A stretch of 64,000 nt of DNA from Toxonevra muliebris. Taxonomy: Eukaryota > Arthropoda > Insecta > Diptera > Pallopteridae. The notes below the pieces were generated by a model that did not search any database, was not told the DNA's origin, and was given only the letters and a program-made list of their open reading frames with translations. Every line of letters starts with the position of its first letter. Position 1 is the stretch's first letter. Below, piece by piece: positions 46,440-56,085 of the stretch. The stretch covers positions 98,201,235-98,265,234 of the forward strand of contig OY829326.1 of assembly GCA_963691655.1 (NCBI GenBank). The letters are read 5' to 3'. Made by a program: the position numbers and the translations under genes.

Positions 46440-47690
46440 AGTCATAATGAAGTTAGAATATTTAATTGATTGGCCATTCTCTCTGCAAATTTTGTGGTGA
46501 TAAAATCAATGCGTCTTATTTTAAATTAATTAATTAATAACTGCACTAATTATCTCCTCATTATTGCTGAAGTCCTTTCCTTTCAAATTTGTTACATTTG
46601 AAAACAACCAGTAATCACATGTCGCTAGGTGCTGGACGAATTTCTTCAATCCCTGAGAGCGCAATGAAGTTGTTCATTTTTTCAGCGGTGTGAGCTGGGA
46701 GGACGTTATCGTGATGCAAAAAGTAGCGGCACAATTCATCTTTTTTCTGGTTTCCCAAAAAGTTTTTGAAAATTTGTGGTAAGCAGATTTCGGTATACTA
46801 TTTAACAGTTACCGTCTGCTCAGTTTTCAGAGAAATAACAGCTACAATTTTTTCTCTGGTAAAATAAATTGGCATCATAACTTTTGTCGCTGACTTCTGC
46901 TGTTTGGCTTTAAGCCTGGAACAGAATGTGAAGCGTGAAGTATGCAGCTGAAGCAGAGAATATAGTGTAGCAAACGACAAAGCATGACAAAGAAAAATGT
47001 GAACAGAATGTGCACCTCTGAAGCTCATGTTTATTGTAATTGGAAATACACACATATTTTTCTCCACATTTTTGCAATCAAAGTACTTTTGTTATGCTTG
47101 AAGCGCGACAAAGTTGAAAAGTTATTATTTTGCGCTTCAGCTACAGCAGCAGCGACAACTTCACATTATGTTTGATTACAATGAAAATGCATACATTTTA
47201 CTTTGACGGATTGTTACTTCACGCTTCAGCTTCACATTCTGTTCCTCACTTTACTTGGCGGATTAGCACCTTCTGGGTTCCATACTATCGACTGTTGCTT
47301 AGTTTCTGCTTCGTGCTGGACTCTCCATTTTTAAGATTTTAAAGAAAATATCCGTTAAAATTCGAGCAACCCATCTGGCTGATTTCTTCGTGTATCAAAG
47401 ATGATCCCAAAATATTCGCGATACAACCGTGGTATTCAAGCCACTCTGTAGAGTCGGTCTGGAATCTCCGAAACCACTTCAAGACTGTCATAAGCGATGG
47501 TGCATTCTCTCCATATGCCATTTAACACTCTTTAATTATTTGTAGTCTTGAGGTTACGCTGAAATTCGTAAAGAATGGCAAACCGAATCTCTTGCTGAGA
47601 TGGCGGTGGAATTTCTATCGGCTCTTTCTTAATAGCTTTGCGTTTTCTTGTCCCTATGTTGACTGTTTGCAGTGAAAATTAAAATGAAAT
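46440..47690 (-). pseudogene. mariner transposase relic
   Basis: The minus strand at 47521-47400 reads MAYGENAPSLMTVLKWFRRF, the helix-turn-helix region of mariner (YGxxAPSxxTVxxWFxxF). Further along, at about 46800-46600 in shifting frames, are QYTEICLPQIFKNFL, YFLHHDNVLPAHTAEKMNNF (second catalytic aspartate, HHDN) and SGIEEIRPAPSD. The final SPDLAPxD block is not recognised. A 327-bp inverted-repeat element (46919-47245) interrupts it, and the segment holding the first aspartate is lost or unrecognisable. Clearly inactive. Confidence 0.75.
46919..47245. mobile_element. TIR element (327 bp) inside the mariner relic
   Basis: Ends GGAACAGAATGTGAAG on the left and its exact reverse complement CTTCACATTCTGTTCC on the right (16 of 16). 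Further inside, GCGTGAAG and CTTCACGC also pair. No coding capacity, and target duplication not clear. Confidence 0.7.
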
Positions 47691-48029
47691 ATTGCAATAC
47701 TATGCCAACTCATTGACCAACTAAGCAATTTTTTGTTAGCCCCATTAAATGACACGGCTAGAGTTGAACGAAATGCGTACGGGCAGGAAATTATTAGTAA
47801 ATTGAAGTATTGATGCAGATTTCTGAAGTTTAGAAATTGTAATATCGAGATGATTCTCATTTTTAAAAGTCCTGAAGAGCTCTATGACCAACTCATAATC
47901 CCACAATAATGGTGAGAGAGCTTGTCGCATAACCTGGAAAAAGAAAAGAAAAATAGGTGCCATATAATTTTTTAAAAAGTAATCCTGATGAATAGGTTCT
48001 GAATATCTGCACTGAAATTTTGTCTTATC
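47691..48029. other. Unassigned AT-rich sequence
   Basis: No feature recognised. Confidence 0.4.
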
Positions 48030-48033
48030 ACTG

Positions 48034-48833
48034 TGTAAGGACCCGAAATTATGATAAATTTCGACCCCACAATTGTTATTAGTTTATACATAGTTACATT
48101 GAAAGAATTAAATATTGAATTTATAAAAAAAAACATAATCACATATTTAACACTAACAATACAATAAACAAACGGAAACAGTACGGGACATATACAGAAA
48201 GAATAAGTATAAAAGGACATGCAGTACACAGAAGAAGACACTCAGACTTAGACTGTGGCACAGGTCATTTCTTCTTCTCTTGGATAGATTATATGAAATA
48301 CTCCTTACGGTTGCGTCAGCACGGAAGGATAAGGCTTAGACATTGGTAGCTAATATCAAACGAAGCGACAGCACGTTTGATTCCTCTTTAATTCTCAGAA
48401 ATCGGTCAGGTATTCATTGGACCTTGCGAGTGAGACATCACACCAAGGTATATAAAGATCAGGTATTCATTACACACCAGGGTGTGCGACAGCCTCACTG
48501 GTGTAGTACAAACAAAGTTGCCACTGACCATACAGCAAACAACGAAAACTTAGCCATCGTGTCACGAGGACACGCATCGTAAACGAGCGGCAACGAAGCC
48601 ACACGAGCGCCAAGAAAGGCAAACAAAGGGAAACGAACACCAACGAAGACGAACGAACAAACATACGAGGTACAAAAGATAAAATACTAACGAATCAAGT
48701 GTAAATAAAATAACAGTGAAGAATATCAATAAACAAGTGAACCGAAATAAATCGTGAGTTATTATTTACGCACCCTGGTTACTCGCTGAGTATACCCTGA
48801 CAAAAAGAAAAGGAACCAGGAAGGTTCGTTACA
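48034..48833 (+). mobile_element. Solo LTR (800 bp) with 4-bp target duplication
   Basis: Starts TGTAAGGA and ends TCGTTACA, the inverted TG...CA ends of an LTR. Flanked by ACTG at 48030-48033 and 48834-48837. Inside, TATATAAAGATC near 48450 could be a TATA element and AATAAA signals occur near 48728 and 48746. An AC-rich, ACGAA-repeated stretch at about 48585-48665 is typical of LTR leader sequence. No internal retroelement ORF on either side, so it is probably a solo LTR left by recombination. Gypsy or BEL/Pao membership cannot be decided. Confidence 0.75.
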
Positions 48834-48837
48834 ACTG

Positions 48838-49140
48838 TCAAGAGGCATTTTTGGTTTAAATTGTGACAGGTGATGAACAATGAGTTCATACAACAGCATT
48901 CAGCGTTTCCACAAATGGCTCAGTCCAAATGATAGAATTGGAAATCATAAAAATATGAAAAGTTAAAACCGAACAACTCTTCTGACAAAATATAGATAAT
49001 AGACCAGAGTCCATAAACTAACAAGCATATGTAATATTCGAAAAGTGGAGGGATTAATAAAAAGATATTCTATACAAAAGTCTAACACACCAGCCACTGA
49101 GCTACTGTTGTCGACTACAGAAAATAAAAAAAAATTAAGA
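48838..49140. other. Unassigned sequence before the second hammerhead
   Basis: No recognised coding. If the hammerhead belongs to a Penelope-like remnant, this may be part of the same remnant. Confidence 0.3.
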
Positions 49141-49191
49141 ACCATCACTGATGAGGAATCGTGGCGGATTCCAAAACGGCCTTATGATTTG
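49141..49191 (+). ncRNA. Degenerate hammerhead ribozyme relic
   Basis: CUGAUGA at 49148-49154. Stem II pairs 49155-49160 with 49167-49172 perfectly (GGAAUC with GAUUCC) around a GUGGCG loop. The next block is AAAA instead of GAAA (49173-49176), so the catalytic G12 is lost. The cleavage triplet position is UUA, stem III has a mismatch, and stem I retains about four pairs (49144-49147 with 49185-49188). Compensated stem II changes relative to the 922-970 copy show common structure. Cleavage is not expected. Confidence 0.7.
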
Positions 49192-49768
49192 CCTGTCCTA
49201 AATACACTATTGTGACTTTGTTCGTTTGACTCAAACGTTTATTAAGCCCGAAAAAAAATAAGTTTAAACTAAAAAAATTTGGTAAAACGATGGCACTATG
49301 TAAGACTAGGGTTACCAACCGTACTCTTTTGAAAAGAGTGTGTTCTATTTTCTGGCTGTCCTCTTTTGTACTCTCTCTTTCATAAAGTGAGGGTCAAAAA
49401 TACTACTTTTGCTATAAATTTGTTATTAGCTTATTTAATTTTGGAGATATTTATATCGAAGCAAAAAAAATGTTTACATATCGTCGTCGTTCAAGCAGAA
49501 ATCACTAAGTCAAAATTATTTTTTTTAATTGGATCCGTATTAATTAGCTTTTATAATTCGAATGACATAATAAATTTGATTTCTGATGATACAGTTCAAA
49601 CGTATACATACTAATCTGTATTTCAATTTGTTGACTTTTTAAGTTTTGCCAGTGTTCGTAGCGCCCTAGGTACTGCATAAAATAACTTCGTCTTAGAAAT
49701 GAAAAAAATGGACTTATTGACTTGGACTTGAATTCTGCCAGAACGCCGGCGATATTTTATGTACTCTT

Positions 49769-50028
49769 ATTTTCAAACAAATTCTGTGGTCACAAGGCAT
49801 AACAACACAACTCGAGTTTTGTCGAATTCGAGTTATTATTATAATTGAAATCTTCATATCCGATTTCATATTGTGCCAAAATTTTATGAATATCGGTTAA
49901 GTGGTTTACGAGATATTAAAGGAAAAATAGCACAACTCAAATTGATTTCTATTTGAAGTACTCTCCTGTAAAATTCAAAAAACTGACTTATGCTGTTCTG
50001 CCTTATGACCACAGAATTGTTTTCAAAA
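49769..50028. mobile_element. Candidate MITE with about 43-bp imperfect TIRs
   Basis: Left ATTTTCAAACAAATTCTGTG then GTCACAAGGCATAACA. Right, read inward, ATTTTGAAAACAATTCTGTG then GTCATAAGGCAGAACA. About 80% identical by eye. A smaller palindrome, CTCGAGTTTTGTCGAATTCGAG, lies inside. 260 bp, no ORF. Confidence 0.55.
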
Positions 50029-52322
50029 TGTTAGATTTAACTGCATGATTTAAGAAAAATAAGATATTTCAAGCACTCTGAGGTAGTCATTTAGCTCAGA
50101 GCTCCTATTTTGGAATTTGTTGTTGTGCGCTTTAAATGTACTTGATACAAATTAAACAGGGCTGCATTTTTCAGACCGAAGTAAATATTTCTCATGGAAT
50201 TTTTTACGCTGGATCCGAATTTATTTTTAGTTTTTAATCTCAACTAACAAAGATCGGATTGAGAATAACAATACTCAACAAAAAAAAAAGTCGCAGTGTC
50301 AGTTTACCAAATGAAATAATTCCTTTGAAGTCAGTAGTTGGCACTTAAAGTGTGATCACGTTATTCTCTCTATTGACTTGGCCATGAACTACATACATAC
50401 GTAATTTCCAACTGGGTATAGTTAGAAAGGACAAAGCTCAGTGATAGAGATCGAGGGGGTTAAAGTGCTAAAGCACAGTTAAAAAATAAATAAATATATA
50501 TTTTTTGTTGTTGTTATTTTATATTATTTTGTACTCTTTGTTTTGTTGATAAAAATGGAGAAAAACGACAACAACAGTAACCAAAAAAAAAAGAAAACCA
50601 TAAAAAAATGAATAGAAATAACCAAAAACTGAATGAAGCCCACAATTTTTACCTGTAAAAATAAAATATATATTTTAACAAATATTTTGTTGTTTTTCTA
50701 CCGATGCTACATACATACATACATATAATATATTGTATATAAAACATTACATATATTGTACATATGTATATGTCAAAAATATTGTATAAACTGTTTGTGT
50801 TTTTATGTTTCCTTTTTTTTTTTTGTTGTAAATGTATGTGTAAATATTATTTTTACCACAGGCAAATGTCGTTTTGGCAGCAATGGAGCGTATTTGAAAT
50901 ATTCAGTAGCAAAAAAAAAAAATAACACAACAAAAAAACACAGCAAAAACAGCTTCAATAAGCCAAAAATTGATAATGAAATGGGTGGAGTGTATTGTTG
51001 TTGTTGTTGTTGTTGTGTAATGATGTTGTAGTCTTGCAATAGTAGTAGTCGTAACATAGCAGGTAAAAATGGGATGGGCGTTGATGTATACCAAATAGAT
51101 TGTCATGACTGTGGTTTGGGGGTTAGGTTATATTTACTTGTATATAAAATAGAAGAACAACCCTCTAACATTAAATTTTGTACTAAAAAACAAAATACTT
51201 TAAGCAGAAAAGTTATCATTGAAATGTAACTTTTACCTTCCCTGTATAATATATCTCCATCTATTCTAACTCTCACACCTTACCTCTACTGCCAGCTTGC
51301 TGCTCTTCTTCACTCACTTTGTAACTTGTACAACTCATTCCGTAGCAATTTAGAAAAATTGCCCAAGGCAATGTTAGCAAAGTAAAGAAAATATCTACCG
51401 ATGTACTTGCATATATATTCGTAAGTATTTTCTTTACTTCTTGTATTTGGGTAGTTATTTTTCTACTTTTTTTCTTTCTTTTTTTTTCATTATATGATAC
51501 GGTAGCATTTTCTACTTTGAATTGTCATCTTCATCTCGTCAACAGCATCATCATCATCTTCATTACCATCGTCGTCGTCAGCGGTAACTTTGTTTAAAGT
51601 TTATATTGGTATTTTTTATTTTATCTTCTTTCTTCTAGTCATCATTTTCAGTTTCAACATGCTCCAACTAAGTTTAACATTTTTAGCATTTTCTTAAAAC
51701 TTTAGGTACAGTTAAATCCGAGAATATTTTTTTATTTTAAGAATTTTCTTTAAGAATTTAATGCCCTAACCAAAAGATAATATTAAAAGCATGTATTTAT
51801 AAAAAATATTTTTGAATTTCTTATGTATATACTTGAATATTTGGATCTAGATTCTTTCTACTCCTTTTGTGGCACTATAGGGAAAGTATGAGAAAAAATG
51901 TAAAATATTTTTATTCTAAGAGTAGGAAAAGTTAGCAATCCTCTGTAAGTACTTTGTCCTTGATCATGCCTCAGTTCCAATGATTAAAGAAGCTATGCTA
52001 CTTTTATAAAGTTTGGCTCCTAATGAGTCACACTTATCAGATTGGCATTTGATGAGGAATGAAACTTCTTGCCTAATGAGTTTAGTTCACATCGAGTCTA
52101 ACTGATTTTTACTCAATAATATCTGATAGTCTCAAGGATTAACGATGTCTTGACCATGATAAAAGGTGGTTATATAAATATATATCTCCTTTCCCAAGAC
52201 TTATTTTTATAAAATATGTCTTCAGGTCGAGCAAAAACTAATAAAATGATACCAACTATTAATATAAAAGAATAGGAACCTCACCTTCAGGTAATCTATT
52301 CTTAATGAACACACAAAAACCT
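50029..52322. other. Simple-repeat-rich, unique-looking region
   Basis: ATACATACAT near 50712-50726, a GTT run at about 50994-51016, T-rich runs near 51465-51490 and CATCATCATC near 51547. Cysteine-rich translated stretches come only from the GTT run. No gene recognised. Confidence 0.5.
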
Positions 52323-52532
52323 GGGGCTGAATTCCCTAACTGTGAGAAAATGAAAAGTGTACAACGCTCAAAACAAAAAAATCCACCAATCAAATTTTAG
52401 TGATTTTATCATAGTCAGTGTACACAACTTTAACAATTAAAACTGGTTTTCACAGTTAGGGAATCGAAAAATTACAAGTTCACACAATTTTCAGTGTACA
52501 CTCGAAAACATACAGTTAGAGAATCCAGCCCC
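52323..52532. mobile_element. MITE with GGGGCTGRATTCYCTAACTGT ends
   Basis: Left GGGGCTGAATTCCCTAACTG, right (read inward) GGGGCTGGATTCTCTAACTG. A third copy of the core, CACAGTTAGGGAATC, lies internally near 52450-52465, and AGTGTACA recurs three times. 210 bp, no ORF. Confidence 0.7.
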
Positions 52533-52739
52533 TGGTCTCATCAGCAAATGGGTATAACTATTCTATGAAATATTGACAAATATAGAATTTCTCAACAAAG
52601 TTAATGACGCTTCGGTAGTAGATCCTGTGTGCCTCCACCGCATGGAGTCCCAGCCTTCAAACACCGAGAAGAGAGAAATAGTTGGAAAGTTTCAACAACA
52701 TTACGCAACAATATTCACGAGCAGAGAGAATCAGCTGAA

Positions 52740-52895
52740 GAAGACTACTTACTTACTTAGTTGGCGTTACAACCGATGATTGGTCTTGGCCGCCTCAACG
52801 AAGCTTCGCCAGTTGCCTCTGCTATGAGCAGGCTGGCGCCAGTTGGTAAGACCAAATGCAGCCTGGTTCCCGCCGCACTGTGATCTGTTCCATAG
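52740..52895. repeat. RTE-associated repeat (TTACTTACTTAG...GGCGTTACAACC)
   Basis: The block CTTACTTACTTAGTTGGCGT then TACAACCGATGATTGGTCTT and GCCGCCTC resembles the untranslated end that accompanies RTE-type LINEs in many fly genomes. This is recognised from memory of the family texture, not by search. Confidence 0.4.
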
Positions 52896-53639
52896 ATAAA
52901 ATTCAAAACATTCATAATAAGATAATAATCCAAATAAAAAAACTTCAAAAAATAATTAATGTGGGTGCAAGAACAGCAAAGTCGATAAATTTTTCACAAA
53001 AATATGAGATCATTCGATTTTAGTTTTTTAGTCCGTTGAGTAAAATACATGTGAAAAATAAGTTTTTAATGATAACCTGCTGAAAGTTCCAGTTTTGTAT
53101 TCTCAATTTGTCAAGGCAATTTTTGGTGTTCATTTTTAATCAAGACTTGAAAAGCTAAAAATTTTGCATTGTTTCAGAAGTTAAGAATTTTTGAAAACAG
53201 AAAATTGACGAATTTTGGCACTGAATCTAGAAAATATATGTTATGAAAATATTCAGGAACATATTTCCTGGATTCTTTTCTCAATTTTAGAAGGTACCTT
53301 TCGTAATATACAAAAACATCCTCCGCTTTTGTGAAATAATTAAATTGAAAAATAGTTCTGAACATGATTTTTTCACCAAAAATTGAAATAAAAACATTTT
53401 TGTTAACCCTAAAAGTATGCAATCATTTTGAAAAATGACTAATAGTGTAAAAATTCAAAAGTTGCATTCATTAATATCCCAACATTAAAGGTTAACAATA
53501 AAAATTGTTTAAGTTTCTGAAAAGGCCAAAATCAACTAAATAAATTAAATTTCTTGAATATTAAACCGCTAAATATGACTTTAAGCTTAGTTTGTGGCGA
53601 AACCTAAACATACTGATTAAAACAGACTTAAGATTTGAG
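52896..53639. other. Unassigned AT-rich sequence
   Basis: No recognised feature. Confidence 0.4.
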
Positions 53640-54850
53640 TTTATCATCATCAGTTCCGTTTAACACCTAGTGGTGCATAGGGCCTCTACAAAGCATTTTC
53701 AGCGTGTTCGGTAGTTAGCTAGTGCCTTCACTTCACTCCATGTTTTCCCTGTTTTCTCTATGTCCTTCAGTAGACTGCATTTCCACGTGATCTTTGGGCG
53801 TCCCCGCTTTCTAAAGCCTTGCGGATTCCAGTCTAGAGCTTGTCGACAAATTTCATTTTGATCTTTACGCAGTGTGTGACCAATCCATTTCTACTTTCTG
53901 CGTTTTATTTGAACGGAGATTTGAGTTTACTGACCCAAAATTTAGTACCACACAAAATTTCATCGAAATCAGAGCGCTCCGTCTAATTTTGTCCCGTCGT
54001 TGTGCGCCAGAGTGTTTTCTTCCATTTGCTCAATATGGTCTAACCAGCAAAGCCATTGGATTCTTAAGCGCTTGACTACATCAATGTTGGCGTACAGCTT
54101 ATGGTTCTAACTTGAATGCCCCTCATCATTGGTAGTCAATGTCAACGTCTAAGCGACATACATTAGGACGGAAAGGATGAGAAACTTATAGAGCATTATT
54201 ATTGTTCGTTGGGAGAGGACTCTGCACCTGTTGACAAGAGTTAATTTCCGCTGGATCTTAAGATGGACGCTATTGTTGTTGTTGATGCTGGATCCTAAAT
54301 AGACGAAATCCTTGACGACTTCAGAAGTATAGTTGTCAACAGTGGAATTTTGTCAAAAACGTCGTGACTCCTTATTTATTGACACAAGATATTTCGTCTT
54401 GTCCTCGTTCACCACTCGACCCACTCGACGATGCTCCCTTTCCAATTTGGAGAATGCGGCAGAATGCAGAATGACACTCTTGCAGAATATAGTACCAGAG
54501 ATGTCGATATTCGCAGCTCGAATTATTTTCTCCGGCATAATGTTGCAAAAACGAATGAGCTTTACAGAGATACCAAAACGTACTAGTAATCACGAATCGT
54601 GTTGTCGACGTAGGATTTATAAGCGAAGAATAGATGGTGGGTGTCACGTTGTTTTTCCAGGATTTGGTGGATGGTAAATTTACCAGGCCTGAAACCTAAC
54701 TGACAAAGTCCAATCAACTTGTTGACGATGGGCTTCAGTCTTTCACACAGTATGCTTATAGAACCTTATATGCGATATTGAGAAGGCTTATCCTACGGTA
54801 GTTAGGGCAGATCGCTAGATCACCTTTCTTATGGATTCAGCAGAGCTGAT
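53640..54850 (-). pseudogene. RTE-type LINE relic
   Basis: On the minus strand, about 54500-54350 reads AFSKLEREHRRVGRVVNEDK then TKYLV, the segment after the catalytic YADD block of RTE reverse transcriptases. At about 54250-53950 are eroded pieces of the VVMYGAESW to LGHxxRM region. At about 53890-53700 come NEICRQALDWNPQGFRK-like and TPKDHVEMQST pieces in shifted frames. This is the same 3' part as the relic at 21125-21600. Upstream RT and endonuclease are missing, and there are multiple stops. Confidence 0.7.
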
Positions 54851-55352
54851 GAGGACACATGTCCAAAAAGGAATATAATATGAGAAATACCACGGCAACG
54901 AGGCAGCTTTCGAGCCAGCTTTTAGAAAATAAAATTATAGGCCAGACGACGACGAAAGAAATACTGCCACATCTTTCTAGGCGCGTTGGAGCCAAAAATA
55001 TTTATACTAATACGCAAGGCGACAAAAAATGCAAAAGACTATTCTGTAGTTCTTTATTTTATCGACCAAAACCTTTCAGTCGGTCAAAAATAACTAATAT
55101 AAGCTATGCAACAGGTAAAAATCAGATTAGCTTAGACAATAAAAACATTCATCCACACCATTTTTTCAATAGAATTATATATTGCTTTACCGCTTATTAC
55201 AAATTTAATTTTTCTTAAGTAAAACTGAAATTATATTTAATATTTTCTCACTAAAAAATTACTTAATTAATAAAGACTTGGCTAGATAAAACACTTTTCC
55301 CAAATCGGTTTCATACTAATCTTTGATCTTATAACATATGTAAAACATTTAC
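54851..55352. other. Unassigned sequence with an open frame
   Basis: A 119-codon plus-strand frame (54859-55218) has no motif I recognise. It is lysine/threonine rich and sits against a transposon end, so it is more likely a relic than a gene. Confidence 0.35.
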
Positions 55353-55377
55353 ACAGTTTTGTCGCGCACTGTATATA
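55353..55377. repeat. Orphan Tc1-type terminal repeat
   Basis: Read on the minus strand it is CAGTGCGCGACAAAACTGTG following TA, closely resembling the IR/DR motifs of the Tc1 element at 28570-31395 (CAGTGTCGGACAAAACT, GCGCGACAAAACT). No partner end was found nearby. Confidence 0.55.
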
Positions 55378-55765
55378 TTAGTCATTAATGGGTTAACTCT
55401 TTTCGGCGCACTACTAAAAAGCATTGAAAAAATAAACGAAAATTCTTGCTATTTTTATCCATTTACCTATTTAATAATAGAATTGGGAGAAAAGATTTTT
55501 CTCTTTGATGGGCTTTGTGCAAAGACATGTTTAAAATCCAAACCAGTGCAAATAATGTGTAGGGGTGGTTTGAGCCATGTTTTGTTTTTTTTTCGGCTAT
55601 GAAATCTCACTGGATGAAGATATCAAAAAGTTGGAAAGCTAACCTCAATATTTACGTTTCTGCATCATTGATTTTTCAAATTAAAGAAAAGCATATTTTT
55701 TTTCATTATACAAGTGCGTTAAATTTGGAGGAAAAAAATTTGTCATGTGGTTTGAACCATCTTGA
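55378..55765. other. Unassigned sequence before the tandem SINEs
   Basis: No gene recognised. TTAACTCTTTTCGGCGC near 55394 resembles a piggyBac-like end, unpaired. Confidence 0.35.
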
Positions 55766-56007
55766 CGACCTCGATGGTCTAGTGGATAGTGCACAAAACT
55801 TTCACTCAGAAGTTTGCGGGTTCGATTGCAGTCTTGGTCTGGTATTTAATTCTCATAAACTTCTTATACTCACTATCGATATGAAGTGAATGAGAATTAT
55901 AAAAAAGTGTACAAGTACACACCTTGGTGGGTAATGGCAAAACCACCGAGCTGATAAAAAATTGCCACACAGCCGTTCGGAATCGGCTTTAAACTGTAGG
56001 TCCTACC
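55766..56007 (+). mobile_element. tRNA-derived SINE, nearly complete
   Basis: Head with A-box TGGTCTAGTGG (55775-55785) and B-box GGGTTCGATTGC (55818-55829). Body with GGGTAATGGCAAAACCACCG near 55927, then AAAAAATTGCCACACAGCCG, TTCGGAATCGGCTTTAAACT and GTAGGTCC. This is the same family order as 33563-34712, but the terminal part (ACAAATATAACTCACA) is absent because another tRNA-like head begins at once. Confidence 0.75.
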
Positions 56008-56009
56008 AT

Positions 56010-56085
56010 CGCCACTGTGGTCTAGTGGCAGAGTGCCAGACTCTTGTCTACGGAGGCTCGAGTTCGATTCTCGGCTTGGGTATGT
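56010..56085 (+). ncRNA. tRNA-like SINE head (second, tandem)
   Basis: A-box TGGTCTAGTGGC (56018-56029) and B-box AGTTCGATTCT (56061-56071). The T-arm TCGAG/CTCGG forms five pairs including one wobble. No convincing acceptor stem. Followed by a T/C-rich tail, then CTTTGGTACAATAGATC. Probably a second SINE joined head-to-tail to the first. Confidence 0.6.

Noticed and set aside
54859..55218. 119-codon plus-strand frame
   Set aside because: No motif, flanked by transposon debris and an orphan Tc1 end. Not enough to call a gene.
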